Below are positions 1-14,095 of a DNA stretch of 64,000 nucleotides, piece by piece (the first letter of the stretch is position 1; every line of letters starts with the position of its first letter). The DNA is from Casuarius casuarius (taxonomy: Eukaryota; Chordata; Aves; Casuariiformes; Casuariidae). Under the pieces are notes generated by a model, which was not told where the DNA came from, made no database searches, and saw only the letters and a list, made by a program, of their open reading frames with translations. The stretch covers positions 2,098,560 through 2,162,559 of the forward strand of contig PTFA01000050.1 in the NCBI GenBank assembly GCA_003342895.1, given 5' to 3'. The position numbers were made by a program, and so were the translations under genes.

Positions 1-3000
1 CAATGGGTACCTCAGCTGCAACAACCTCTCTACCTCACATAGGGGATCTGACAACATTAGGCAACTTTTCAGTGATAAATAGTAATGTAATAATTGAAAA
101 CCTTCAAAGTACGAAAGTGGCAGTAGCGCAGTTCTCGCAGGAAGCAAGATGTAACAGTGCATCGAACAATAAGCTTGCTGTACCTGCCCTAATGGAGCAA
201 CTGTTGGCTTTACAGCAGCAGCAGATCCACCAGTTGCAACTGATTGAACAAATTCGCCACCAAATATTATTGTTGGCTTCCCAAAACACAGACATGCCAA
301 CATCTTCTAGCCCTTCTCAAGGTACTTTACGAACATCTGCCAACCCCTTGTCCACATTAAGTTCCCATTTATCCCAGCAGCTGGCTGCAGCAGCTGGATT
401 AGCACAAAGCCTTGCTAGTCAATCTGCCAGCATCAGTGGTGTGAAACAGCTACCCCCTATACAGCTACCTCAGAGCAACCCTGGCAACACTATAATTCCA
501 TCCAGTAGTGGCTCTTCTCCAAATATTAACATATTGGCAGCAGCAGTTACAACACCGTCCTCAGAAAAAGTGGCTTCAAGTATTGGTGGCTCACAGCTCA
601 GCAACCCACCAGTATCGGCATCATCTTCACCAGCTTTTGCAATAAGCAGTTTATTAAGTCCTGCATCTAATCCACTTCTACCTCAGCCTGCACCTAGTAA
701 CTCTGTTTTCTCCAGTCCCTTGTCCAATATTGGAACACCTGCAGAGGATTTAAACTCCTTGACTGCCTTGGCACAGCAAAGAAAAAGCAAGCCACCAAAT
801 GTAACTGCTTTTGAAGCAAAAAGTAATTCAGATGAGGCGTTCTTTAAGCATAAATGCAGGTTCTGTGCTAAAGTGTTTGGGAGTGACAGTGCCTTGCAGA
901 TTCATTTACGTTCTCACACTGGCGAGAGGCCATTTAAATGCAACATATGTGGAAACAGGTTCTCCACAAAGGGAAACTTAAAAGTCCACTTTCAGCGTCA
1001 TAAAGAGAAGTACCCTCATATTCAAATGAATCCATACCCGGTGCCAGAGCACTTGGACAATATTCCTACGAGCACGGGTATTCCTTATGGGATGTCTATA
1101 CCGCCGGAGAAACCTGTCACAAGCTGGCTGGACAGCAAGCCAGTCCTCTCTAGCCTGACGACGTCTGTCGGCCTGCCGCTCCCACCCACGATTCCAAGCT
1201 TGACCCCATTCATCAAAACTGAGGAGCCTCAACCTATTCCCATTAGCCATCCTTCCGCTAGCCCTCCGTGCTCTGTCAAGAGTGACTCGGGAACAGCTGA
1301 TCCCACATCAAAAATTTCCAATGGACTTTCTGATGAGGTAGAGGCTGGTGCTTTGCCTACCTCAAATGGCAAAATGGAAGAAAACCCTCAAAACACAAAC
1401 TCCATCACTAACATGAGCAGCTCCGTGAGCTCACCGGCAGCAGACTCGGGCTCCAGTGGCGTTGCCACTTTTACAAATCCACTGATGCCTCTAATGACAG
1501 AGCAATTTAAGGCAAAGTTTCCATTTGGAGGACTGTTGGATTCAACGCCAGCATCTGAAACATCAAAATTGCAGCAACTGGTAGAAAACATTGACAAAAA
1601 GGCAACCGATCCTAATGAGTGTATCATTTGCCATCGAGTTCTCAGTTGCCAGAGCGCACTGAAAATGCATTATCGCACACATACTGGTGAAAGGCCATTT
1701 AAATGTAAAATCTGTGGTCGCGCTTTCACTACTAAAGGCAACTTGAAGACTCATTATAGTGTCCACCGTGCCATGCCCCCGCTGAGAGTACAACACTCAT
1801 GCCCGATCTGCCAGAAAAAATTCACCAACGCTGTTGTGCTTCAGCAGCATATCCGAATGCACATGGGAGGGCAGATTCCCAACACCCCAGTCACGGAAAA
1901 CTATCCGGAGTCAATGGAATCAGATACGGGATCTTTTGATGAAAAGAATTTTGATGATATAGACAACTTCTCAGATGAGAACATGGAAGACTGTCCTGAC
2001 AGCAGCGTGCCAGATACTCCTAAATCTGCAGATGCATCACAAGACAGCTTATCATCTTCCCCGCTGCCCCAGGAAATGTCAAGTATTGCTGCTTTGGAAA
2101 ATCAGATGAAGATGATCAATGCAGGACTTGCTGAACAACTTCAGGCAAGCTTAAAGTCAGTTGAAAATGGGTCAGTGGAAGGGGACGTTTTGACTAACGA
2201 TTCATCATCTGTCGGTGGTGATATGGAAAGCCAAAGTGCTGGAAGTCCTGCTGTCTCAGAGTCTACCTCTTCCATGCAGGCCTTGTCCCCATCTAACAGC
2301 ACTAATGATTACCACAAGTCACCAAGTATCGAAGAGAAACAAGTAAGAGCTTTACCAAGCGAGTTTGCCAACGGTTTGTCTCCAACCCCTGCTAACAGTG
2401 GTGCTTTGGACTTGACGTCTAGTAACACTGATAAAATGATTAAAGAAGAGTCTTTGAGTATGCTCTTTCCTTTCAGAGATAGAGGTAAATTTAAAAACAC
2501 CGCATGTGACATTTGTGGCAAAACATTTGCTTGTCAGAGTGCCTTGGACATTCATTACAGAAGTCATACCAAAGAGAGACCATTTATTTGCACAGTTTGC
2601 AATCGTGGCTTTTCCACAAAGGGTAATTTGAAGCAGCATATGTTGACACATCAAATGCGAGATCTACCATCACAACTTTTTGAGCCCAATTCCAGTATCG
2701 GCCCTAATCAGAACTCTTCGGTTATGCCTGCTAGTTCACTGTCATCGCTCATAAAGACTGAGGTTAATGGCTTTGTGCACGGCTCTCCTCAGGATAGCAA
2801 AGAAACACCCTCCAGTCTGGTTGCTTCCGGGCCGCTGCCCTCCTCCGCCACATCACCTGTCCTGCTCCCCGCTCTCCCCCGAAGAACCCCCAAACAGCAC
2901 TACTGCAACACGTGTGGGAAAACGTTTTCTTCCTCCAGTGCTCTGCAGATCCATGAAAGGACACACACTGGTGAGAAACCCTTTGCCTGCACTATCTGTG

Positions 3001-3032
3001 GAAGAGCATTCACAACAAAAGGCAATCTGAAG
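1..3032 (+). CDS. SALL1: SALL1, large internal coding exon (5' part outside window)
   Basis: Spalt-like zinc-finger transcription factor, a nuclear repressor that works with the NuRD complex in kidney, limb, ear and neural development. The frame runs from base 3 (bases 1-2 end a split codon) for 1,010 codons to AAG at 3030-3032, followed by the donor GTACTT. Counting residues from base 3: a glutamine-rich segment with four consecutive Gln at 71-74, used for dimerisation in the family; a C2H2 finger pair at about 285-333; a three-finger cluster at 540-620; a pair at 835-883; and the first finger of the last pair from 968. All Cys and His ligands and the TGERPF-type linkers are present. IKTEE, IKEES and IKTEV segments are sumoylation-like. 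About 168 N-terminal residues, including the NuRD-recruiting motif, should lie upstream, judging from a human length of 1,324 residues. Assignment to SALL1 rather than SALL3 or SALL4 rests on near-identity to remembered mammalian SALL1 in the linker regions. Confidence 0.97.
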
Positions 3033-4550
<1,518 letters not shown>

Positions 4551-4911
4551 AAAAAACTCCATAGATAACATTCCTGCAAATAGTGCAACCTAGGGTTGCT
4601 TTTTTCAAACTGCAAGCTACAACATTACAAAGACTTTCTTTTGTACCATGTTCTACTTCTAGAGTTCTAAGAGAGCTTATTTATTAGTGATATAACCTAG
4701 CTTTGCAAACAAATGCAAGCATTAACTTTGGTCTCCTGTATTTTGAACTAAATACTAATCGACTAGAGTGCTGTAAACTTGCTGTAACATTTATGGCAGT
4801 TGCAAGTCTGTTTTGCTAGGTGATCTTATTCTGGCATTAACTTATTTTCTATATCCAGTTTAACATGAACTCTGGTATTGATGCAATGCCTCAGTGATGC
4901 ATTAGATCTCT

Positions 4912-4917
4912 AATAAA
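4912..4917 (+). terminator. Candidate poly(A) signal AATAAA (proximal)
   Basis: Canonical hexamer 362 bases after the SALL1 stop. The following 40 bases are only weakly GU-rich, so it may be a minor or proximal site. Confidence 0.45.
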
Positions 4918-5618
4918 AATCTGTATATAAATGTACACTTCGATCCTGCTGGAAATTTTATCAGCAAACACATTGTTTAATTTTTCCAAACAGAATTAAG
5001 AAAAGGACTGAAAGAATATAGACTGAACAGTGTGGGTCCTTTACACAGCTCAGTTTTTGATTTTTATTATAAAATTAAAACTGCTTTAATTTTTGTAGGT
5101 TTAACATTTTCCGTTTTGAACTGTTATTTGTATTGTGCTTTTTACTTGAGTCGTCTTAAATGTTAATACGTTTCTGTACAGTAATAAGCACGCAGATTAT
5201 TAGAGAAGATACTGAAGTGTTGTTTTGGTAGTTGAAACTGAGACGTAACATTTTGCCTTGTAGGTATATTCATTATAGAAAACGTGCTGGACTTTCACAA
5301 TGCTGCTAAGTATAGCATCTTGAACAACTTCCGTGGACAACTGTAGATGCTCCTGTATATACAATAAGACATCACGTTCATTAAAATGTACATACGTTCC
5401 TTACAAGACCCAAGCCCTACTCCTTACCAAGGGAACAAGTATAGTGTTTGTTTATTTTGTATTAGGTATGGGGGGTGGGCAGGGGGAACCTTGGACTGTT
5501 ACATGCACTTTCTCGGAAAGTTGAAAAGAAAAGAGGTCCAGTTTCTTTAACATTTAATACTTACTAACAGCAGAGATACTGTAATTTTACTCGAGTAATC
5601 AAATACATTTTTGCAACA

Positions 5619-5624
5619 GATAAA
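5619..5624 (+). terminator. Candidate variant poly(A) signal GATAAA
   Basis: A variant hexamer followed within about 10-30 bases by a clear GU/U-rich stretch (TGTCTCTGTGTTTTT at 5631-5645). Its distance from the stop fits the remembered length of the human 3' UTR. Confidence 0.35.
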
Positions 5625-5660
5625 ATTTGCTGTCTCTGTGTTTTTAAAGTGTACCTGTAT

Positions 5661-6849
5661 TTAGTAATGCCTTTGAATGTATTATTTAACCTTTCCCTTG
5701 GTTAACATGAACTGTCCAGGTTGTATGTGCGTGTTTATATTTGTATGTATGGGTATACATATATGTATTGCATATTAATTGCTAGTATATTTTTCGTACC
5801 CCTTAATAGTGGGAACTTTCTTCTTAACTATTCAACTATTCCTCATAAAATTGTAGATATTTTGGCATTTTTCATTTCTTTATAAAAAAAAATGCTGCTA
5901 GCAAAGACCTTATTGAGCCTAGGTAAGTTTCCTTTGAAGGAAATAATATATCAGATTTAAGGCTTGATTTGGTTCAAATGTTTTATATTTGATATTAATT
6001 TTATTCTATGAGATTGTATGTTTGTGGCATGCTTACGCTGCTATATCTGTGTTAAGATGTCCACTTGCAAACCTCCATATGTTATATGGGGTTTATAACT
6101 TGATTGTAAAAAAAAAATTGCTTTGGCCTTGCACATGATCTGGCTTCCCTTATGCACCTGCAATGATCATTAACCTCGATGGGAGTTTTGGGACACAAAA
6201 TTCAGCCCAATATTTTCACCCACTAGAGTTTTATCTCCTCACATTATTATGATTTATGAAAAATAAATCGGCTTGACTGCCTTTAAATTATGGGCGCTTC
6301 AAAAAAACCACAAATGACCAATTTTATGTTCATTGTATATATATTTTTTTACAATTCCAGAATCCAGGTATTTTGCTTTATGGGATTTTCTTTAGTATCA
6401 ATTGGGGGGGGGGGGGGTGCTTGCCTTCTTAAACAAGAAATAGCCTCTCTGCTCTTCTGCCCTAGTATCTCAAGTTGTAAATTGGGGATAATGCAAAATT
6501 TAATACTGAAAAGCTGGGATGAGAAATACTTTTCTGGAGGAATTATACCTCTTGTCCTTAATATGATTATGAATCCATAGTAAAGTATAAACGCTGTAGT
6601 CTGAATACCTCTTGGACTTCATATCTTCAGATCTTTTTCCTGTTCAAATGTGATGATTCATCTGGTTCATGATATGCATTTTTGTTAATATGTAAGTTGT
6701 ACACTAGAGCCAGCTGGCTTGTCAATGTGAATATTTAAGAGTTTTGAGTCACCTTTTGGTCTCCAGAAAAAGAAAAAAGGTAAATTAAACAGACTTTAAT
6801 GATTTTACCAACGAAATACTAATTCTCCTTTTAGCCTAAGTGTAGTTTT
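5661..6849. other. AT-rich spacer or extended 3' UTR, with a G14 run
   Basis: No gene is seen. The stretch holds A and T runs and an uninterrupted 14-base G run at 6404-6417. Around 6455-6500 a phrase like GTAAATTGGGGATAATG resembles the 3' part of a MIR SINE, but it is too short to call. Confidence 0.5.
6262..6267 (+). terminator. Candidate distal poly(A) signal AATAAA
   Basis: Canonical hexamer 1.7 kb after the stop. It would end an extended 3' UTR before the CpG island. The downstream GU-rich element is weak. Confidence 0.3.
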
Positions 6850-7990
6850 GTGCAACAGAGAAGCAAGGCAGGTTTAGCCGACGCCAGTGTTTCCGGAGGG
6901 TTCCCATTAGGTCGCTGAGGAGTTTCGCGAATGACGTTTAAACCCACCCGCACGTTAAGCCGGGCTGTTGCGGGCCTCGGCGCTGCGGCAGCGGGGCGGC
7001 CCCGGCCGCTGCCTCGCGGGGCTCGAGGACGCGGCATCCCGCCCCGCCGGGTAACGTGTGCAGTGCGCTTTCCTCGGCGTGCGAAACAAACATGGGGTTT
7101 TTATTTTTTTTAGGGCTTTAGCTTTTTTTCCCCTCGTTTTTCCCGTTGCTCGCCGTCCTGCTCCCCGCTGTCCCGGCTCCCGCTCCGCCCGGCGCCGACG
7201 GCTTCGCCCCGACGGGCGGCGCGGGGCCCCCGCGGTCCCCTCCGCGCCGCGGCGGCACCCACGGAGCGCCCGCCCCTCCCCCCTCTGCGGGGTGGCTCGC
7301 GCCCGCGGGGCGACCGTTGGGGGCGACCGTTGGGGGCGGCTCAGGTAAATTGCGCCGCACCTGCGCCCGCGGAGGCAGCGCACCGCCGCGCCCGAGGGCT
7401 TCGTCTCCTCGCACATGTCGTGGCGGCGGACCCCTGCCTCCGAGGAGAGTTCACCTGAGGCCGCGGGGACCCCGCCCGCGCGGGGGCAGCGGGGCTAGTC
7501 CCCCGGGACGGCCCGCCCGGTCCCCCCTCAGCCGCCCGATTGCAAGTGATTGAGGGCAGCTGGGCGGAGGGCGGTTTCCCCTGATAAGGCGAGGGCGCTG
7601 CCTTACTCTAGAGTTGCTGTTCCCCCTGTTCTTCTCCCTGCTGCCGTCCGCAAAGGTGGGTGCTAGGGGTGAGGGGGGCTGTGCCCCTCAGTCCCGCCCT
7701 GCCGGGCTTGCGGGAGGGCGCCCGCAGCCGGGCGGGCTCGCACCCATCTTCCCCACGCTGTACAGGGGCTTTTCAGTCCTTCTCTCCTGCTGATTCCCTG
7801 GACGGAGCTGCCGTCCGCCTGGCTGCGGGAGCCGGAGCTCTCGCTGCGCCGCCCCGGGGGCGCCTCGGCCCCGCGGGGTGTGGGGCAGAGCCGGCCCGGG
7901 GCTCCCCACCTCGTCCCGACGGCGCCCGGCTCGCCTTTGCCTGCGGGTTGCCCGGGGCAGGGGGGAGCATAAAATAATTTGCTCTCGAAA
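6850..7990. promoter_or_regulatory. CpG island downstream of SALL1
   Basis: The sequence changes abruptly from AT-rich to strongly GC-rich with very dense CpG; for example, about 11 CpG occur in the 60 bases from 7141. GC boxes (GGGCGG and CCGCCC types) are frequent. A 13-bp direct repeat lies at 7311-7336, a GATA motif (CTGATAAG) near 7580 and a CRE-like TGACGT near 6932. A TATA-like CATAAAATAA sits at the right edge near 7967, and a good splice-donor-like AAAGGTGGGT lies near 7653. Many overlapping frames are open here, as expected for GC-rich DNA, and none resembles a known protein. Such islands usually mark promoters or Polycomb-regulated developmental elements. Which transcript it serves, if any, is not visible. 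Confidence 0.75.
7311..7336 (+). repeat. 13-bp tandem duplication in the CpG island
   Basis: Two perfect adjacent copies of CGACCGTTGGGGG, at 7311-7323 and 7324-7336, within GC-rich DNA. Confidence 0.9.
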
Positions 7991-9000
7991 TGCGTGCGGA
8001 TTGTCACGTTCCCCGTTACTTGACACTATTCTGTGGGGACCAGGGCAAGTTACCTCTCCCCAGGGCTGTCTTCTGGCAAGCGCACAAAGGTGCCTGCGTC
8101 GCCTCGCAGCTGGGTGCCACGCTACCTCGCTGCAATTACCCAGCGCAGGATTTCCTATTCAGAGACACTGAATTAATCCTTATTCAATAATAGGATTTTT
8201 TTTCTTTACAGTTTTGTTTGTGCGGCCGCATTTTTCTCATTAGCAACAAAGTTTTCCCTCTCCTGCTTCCCCCTGCTCCTTCCCCCATCACAATTTTATG
8301 ATCCATTAAAGTAAAGCACAGTTTTTTTGTTTTTTTTTTTTTTTTAAATGCCAACGATCATTCAGCGGATTTGTTTAATCAGCTCAAGTAATTTTCTTCA
8401 CCCAGAAAAAGATGTCGTGATTTATTTAGAAGATGGACTGATAGCATGTGCAACTTGCTGGTTTGGGGAGGGCCTGGTGACNGGAGGTGCCCACCTGGGG
8501 CCTGTTGCCCTGGTCGTGCTGGCTGGGTAAACCGTGGTGCTCCTGCTGAGCCCTCCAGTGAGACCTAGTGAATTTGGGGATTTCCTTGAGCCCCTCGGGG
8601 GAGACCCCGTTTTAGAACAGGTGCCCCTGGCAGGGGAGGAGGCAAGGACAGGTGGTGGCTCGGAGAGGAGCAGGGGTGCACTGTCTGCCCGGGAGCTGCT
8701 GGCAGTGCCGCTGGCCCTGGAGCAGCCTGGCGGGTGGTCCCTTCATTTTCACGGGGCGAATCGGGGAGATGCAGCAGGGGAGGCACAATAAAAGGCTGAC
8801 AAGGGAGTGGAAGGCTGATCAAAAAGGCTTGGAGTCACAGTGGGGTGGAGAGAGAGAAAAGCTAGAGCTGCACTTGGGATGGGCAGGGATGAGGTTTCTC
8901 TGTTGCTGAGGCAGCGGTGAGAGGACAAGGGGAGCAGCAAATTGTGGGCTTATTCCCATTGCAGGTGACAGCAAAATCTCAAGACTTTTTCTCAGGAAAT
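7991..9000. other. GC-rich shore of the CpG island; one unknown base
   Basis: Mixed composition with few CpG but still GC-rich at about 8460-8960. A NotI-type GCGGCCGC is at 8222-8229, a T-rich run at about 8323-8345 and an unresolved base at 8482. No convincing gene. Open frames on both strands look like composition effects. Confidence 0.5.
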
Positions 9001-9500
9001 AGTTGTATGGATTTCAGTGTTGCCTCCCCTGCGGGGCTGTGGTTTCATACTCTTTTAGGGACAAGTTGCAAGGCCTCCCTCTCCCAAACGCTCCTTTGGA
9101 AAGAATATTTGCTCCACACCAAAATGCAGCATTGTTGTTTGGTTTGACCTTTTCTTCGGGGCAAATTCCTGCTTTGGGGAATTCTGAAGTCACAAGCTGC
9201 CTTGTTTAACCTTTGAGGGAGGCCAGTTTTACTTGGCAATAGGTGTGACTTTGTAGGGTGACGCTTCTTTGCTGTCCCCCTGCCACAGTCATCAATACTT
9301 CTCCAGTTTTATCTTTTTTTTAATCAAAATACTAGATTTTACCTCTGTTTTTCTTTTCTCATGAACATGAATTGACAGAAGTTAAAATAATGTTTTGCAA
9401 ATAAGTGCATATGGTTAGTTTTACAAGCCAGAAGTGGCTCTTAGTTGCTGAGCTGAAATATGATGACTTAAAGGTTTCACATACAGTACAGTCACTTTGT

Positions 9501-9572
9501 AAAAAAACAACAACAACAACAACAAAAAACAAAAAAAAACAAACAAAAAAACCAAACACACAAAAAAAAACC
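9501..9572. repeat. A-rich (CAA)n low-complexity tract
   Basis: Interrupted CAA repeats merge into A-rich sequence with scattered C. It may be an old degraded poly(A) tail, but no element body is recognised upstream. Confidence 0.85.
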
Positions 9573-12297
9573 CTGCCTCTAGACCAAATGTTGGAGGAAT
9601 AGAGGCTTGAAAATATTCATGGGAAAGAAGGGGAAAATTGGAGAGAATATGCAACTTCAGCTGAGAACAGAGTTACTGATAGGTGCATTTATGTTCAGTT
9701 TTCTGATTCTGGTATTTGTCTTTTACATCCAGGTTATAGTTAATATCAGAACAGCTACCCTGAGCTAATCCCACTGTCACCCACTGACAGTGGCCTAGCA
9801 GGTGCCTGGGGAAGATGGCAAGTGCATGGTGATTTCTTCCTGGGAAGATCTCCTTGTTCCACAGACCTGGGAAACTGGGAATCCCTGAAACACATGCAGT
9901 GACTGGAATTTTTTCCAAGTAAGTGAGGTGTAAATATGGATATGATTAGCATTAAGTCTCAGGCTCAAATATTATAGTTTTGTCCTATCGCGACTGTCTT
10001 TTGTTTCCATTTTTATCTGCCCTTTTCATTAAACACATATTTCTGAATGTACAGTCTAAATCTCTTTTCTCAAGAGGCAAAATCCCTCTGTGACAAGAGG
10101 ACCAATGAGTGAGAATGGGAGAGAGGGAAAGAGAGATACTTGATGCTTGAGTCCATCCCACACTGAGGGAGAACGGCGGTGAATAACGTGCACTCAAGGA
10201 CTGAAGACATATTCTGCAATGGTCTGTATCCTGGCTGAGGCCAACTACTTGTATGCAGCTGACTGATCATACGGTATATGTATAACAGTACCTATAAGAG
10301 AGTTGCAGAGTAAGGAAGTGAGGGCATCTCCCTTTTTATAGCAGTTAACTCATCTAACCCAAATTGCAGACTCTTCTTAGCTTTTGGAAGTTACCATCAC
10401 TTTTGGAGAGCGGTTTAAATCAGGTTAAAGTGGGACCAATAGCATGTTTGTGCCCATGTTAGACTCTGTCACAAGTGCTAGTAAGGAAGGTCCTTATTGG
10501 AATGATCAGCCCTGGAACTTCTGGTGTCATTTCATTTCAGAAGTAAGAAATATCTCCGTGTCACCAGACATGCACATCATCTGTACAGACAGCTCTCTTG
10601 AGCAGGGCAGTGCCGAAGTGCAAAGGTCTATTTTCATTATTTAAAGATCTTAAAAATGCAGCATCACTCTGTCAGGTGGGTCTAGCTGAAGCCCTGCAGC
10701 TACCCTAGGATCCTGGCATCAGGTGTTGTGACACAAGCAGTATTCGGAATTGAATGTGGGAAGAAAGAAGTGGAGTGGTCTAGCACAGTATCATGAATTT
10801 AACCCCGCTGGCCAACACTTTCTGTCTCTCTTTTCCATTTCTTCCCCATGAAAAATAGTTTCAAAGCTGAGTGAGTGAGACTACCAGATGAATAATGTTA
10901 AGGTTTTTCTCAAAGGAGTGCCTGTTTTGAAAATGAGCCATCTTTAGAGGTGCATAATTCTGCATTACTTTCTTTGCAACAGGATTTTAAAATGTCAATT
11001 AATATATCAACTAATAGTCTCCTTGCACCATGAATACATAGTTAGTGAAGCTAGCATTTGTTTTGTATGCAGAGTAGCTAAGAGGCTAATTGTCTTAAAT
11101 ACTAAGTGTGCATTCATATGAGTTCCTATCTTTCTGCTGGTTAGAGGATTCAGAGAATAGTAAATTATATCTAGAAGGACAGAACAGATTTCAAAGCAGT
11201 TTTGTAGATGCATCTAGTTGTCTTGGCTGAATACTGAGTCCTCCTGGCAAGTTGTGTCAGAGCTGCTGATGAGATGGGGATGGGAATGTTTTGTGCTGGT
11301 TAGATTTCTAGTTAGCTCAGTTGTGGGAATCCCTTAATATCAGCATAGACCTCTGGTGCTGATGCACTTAGCCCTCCGCTTAACTTGCCTTGGCTTCTAA
11401 TAATGATGGGTGTCTGAGGCTATGCACGGACAATTTCTTTAAAAGTGGCTGTGGCAGTTTCGGATGTTACTGTCTTTCCTTTTCAGTCCAGTTGTTTATT
11501 TCTCTCCACCGAGATTTCTTTTCCCCTTTCCTATCTGAATGGGTGAAATAGATGACATAAGCATTCTTTATCTATATCACTGCCAAGGCAGAGTGATTTC
11601 TCACATGGTGAATAAGACCTTAAGATACAAGGTGTCAAAAATGTACCAAACAGGTTTAGAAACCTTAAGGAAAAGATCTCACAAAGCTGGAGATAGAGCT
11701 TTTGAGGCTTCCTAAGTCCTTTTAAGATAGTCGGTCTAACTTTGCACTGAAGTGGAGGAAGAACACTCCATAAGTTGTCCTGCTTTGGCAGAGCATAGCA
11801 ATTAACAGCTTAAAACAACAAGGCTGTTTCTGCAGCAGTAGATTGTGCTCCTGTGTTCTCTCCTGGATTTGAAGAAGTTATTAAACCAATTCTGTCTTTC
11901 CAAAGCTGTATGCATTCATGCTGGCATCCTCAATAAAGCTGGGATACAAACAAAAAAGCAAACAAAACAGTCACAATAGCATTCAATGCACTTAAACTTG
12001 GAGGAAATGAAAATCAATATTTGTCAAATGGAGGGAAAAGGTAAAATGGACTGAGGAAAAATGTCCAGCTTTCCTAAAAGCCATTAGTGAAAATGAAAAG
12101 TTGATGGTAATATTGAAATTTCATTCCTGCATTGGTGGTGCTTGAACAGATGATCTTTCTTTTTCTCCCTCTACCCACTGATACATGCTTGATGCACACA
12201 TTTTTGTACTGTAAATGTTGTTGAACTTAGTTTATTACATTTTAATTGTGCATGTCTGTGGTTTGGAACCTTGAAGGCTCATGTAAGGGTTTCTCTT
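9573..12297. other. Non-coding desert, nothing recognised
   Basis: Unique AT-leaning sequence. Short frames overlap on both strands without protein-like conservation. No repeat family, RNA gene or regulatory motif stands out. Confidence 0.6.
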
Positions 12298-12432
12298 GTG
12301 GTTAAAGCATGAGGGCCTAGTTTAGGAAATGTGAGTTTTATCCATGGCTCTGGGCATGTGTGACCTTGGGCAAGTGGCTCTAATTTCATGATACACTCTG
12401 CAGAATGGTGCTAACAATACTTCCTTATCTTT
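12298..12432 (+). mobile_element. MIR-like tRNA-derived SINE relic
   Basis: The copy begins GTGGTTAAAGCATGAGGGCC, continues through a GAGTTTTATCCATGGCTCTG segment, and carries the core TGTGACCTTGGGCAAGT (12359-12375), which matches the MIR core as I remember it. It ends in the GGTGCTAACAATACTTCC segment that corresponds to the MIR 3' part. It is old and diverged, with no target duplication left. Confidence 0.88.
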
Positions 12433-14077
12433 CATTTTTATCTTCTTTGGATATTTAGATAGGAAACTGTTCAGATTAGTCTTTTACAATGTGTATATAC
12501 CATACATGGCTACTCTTTTGGAACATAAATGTCATAAAATCTCTGTTAAAAAACAGGTGCCTCGAATTTCTGCTCCTACCAGAACACTTGGCAGTGTTCT
12601 GCTAGTACCTCAGTGTAACATTTGTCACTTATCAGATGAAGTTTAAAAGTTAACATCATTTTATGCATGCTTACATTTTTTAGTGTATTTGTAAGAACAA
12701 ATTTAATCATCAAGTTTTGCAAAAAGGTTCAAGAGATTACTATATTTCTTGCTGAACTGTTGGATATAGCCACAATCTGATACAAAATTTTCCATGGAGA
12801 TGAAATGTCCCTTTATCAGGCAAAGTACAGGGAAACATTAATTGCATTTGCTACTTTGCAGACAAATGCCTGTAGTTGATTGTCAATTTCAGTCATCTTT
12901 ATCACCGATAACACCTGAAACCCAGGTTGAAAGTTACATTCTCTTTATTCACCAACTATGTATCATCTTACAAACAAAACAGTAAAACAAAGTCTATGCA
13001 ATTGGAAAAGTTGTGTTTAATCAGGAGAAAAATGCTGGATACTGTAGAGTATGACAGTTTAGGGTCAGACCTGTGGCTTCAGTGTCTCCCTGGTTGGTTC
13101 GAGTGTAGCATGTGAAAGAAGAAAGAAGATGTGAAGGGGCTAGTGCCACTGTGATGTAGTGAAGAGCACATTGAAATGGGCTGTGCAAACTGTGGTTCTC
13201 TGCAGCTGATCTGCTGGTGGTACAAGTCTGTCATATTGCTCGATACTCTTTTTTCCCAGACCATGCATATCCTTTTTACTAGTAAGAAATGGTACGAGCA
13301 CAGTACTGCAGCCATTTCTTAAAATGGAGCTATTTTTATTTGCATGGTCTTCTAGGAATGAAGAAAAAGAAAGGTAACTATTTCAGATCCTGTGAGGGAC
13401 TTTGTTCTGTTGGACCAATTGGCTTGTTCTAACCTTTAATGTGGCAGTGACAACCTTTGCTTTTGAAAGGGTGACTCCCACGTTTTGAAACTTTGATCGT
13501 GTGTGATGCAAGTCAGAAAATTATGTGTATGTTTAGGTCTTTCTCCCCTTCCTGAGTATCAGAGGAACAAAACAGAATGGGTATCATATCACTGGGAGTC
13601 TGAAGTAACTGTCAACTAAAGCCTGAAGTCCTGACTTTATAAACTACTCATCTCAAAGTGCTTTCTTTTTGTCTGAAAACTGGATATTGGCAACAGTAAA
13701 AAGAATAAGAACAGAAAGAAATCAAGAATTTGGGCAGTGAAAAAAACCCCCCCAAAACAAAATCAACCCTGCCCCAAGCAGGCAGGCCCCAGGGGCACCT
13801 AAATTTGAAGCTCACTCAATGCTTTATTTTGCTAACTCAATTTCTATACTGCACAATTTAAACCATCCCAAAGAGTTGTGATTTTTAGAAAGTGCTGAGC
13901 CTATTCTGTCTGAAAATCAGGCTTTTAAAGTGTTTACACACAGTGACCTAAAATCAATAGTGTTCTTTGGAAATGGATGGCCCAGATCCCATGGCAGTGG
14001 ACAGTTACAAGCTGACATGCAAGACTAACACATTGAGATCATCCTAATGCTTGCCCCCTCTAACTAGCAGTTCTACC
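12433..14077. other. Non-coding desert, nothing recognised
   Basis: Unique sequence without a recognisable gene. A short A-then-C tract lies at about 13741-13753. Confidence 0.55.
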
Positions 14078-14095
14078 AAAAAAAAAAAAAAAAAA
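14078..14095. repeat. Poly(A) tract, 18 bases
   Basis: Uninterrupted A run. No AATAAA lies just upstream and no flanking duplication was found, so it is not treated as a retrocopy tail. Confidence 0.95.

Larger units (their letters stand above)
4551..5660 (+). other. SALL1: SALL1 3' untranslated region (end uncertain)
   Basis: AT-rich sequence without a coding frame follows the SALL1 stop. It contains AU-rich elements such as TTATTTATTA near 4678, consistent with an unstable developmental mRNA. As remembered, the human SALL1 3' UTR is about 1.1 kb, which would end near 5650 here. The true end cannot be set from sequence alone because several poly(A) signals are possible. Confidence 0.6.

Noticed and set aside
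6831..8190. Many long open frames on both strands in the GC-rich region
   Set aside because: They overlap each other in several frames, are Ala/Arg/Gly/Pro-rich as GC composition dictates, and match no family I know. They are treated as a CpG island artefact.
13085..13115. GGTTCGAGTGT as a tRNA B-box
   Set aside because: It lacks the closing CC of a B-box, and no A-box or cloverleaf can be drawn around it.
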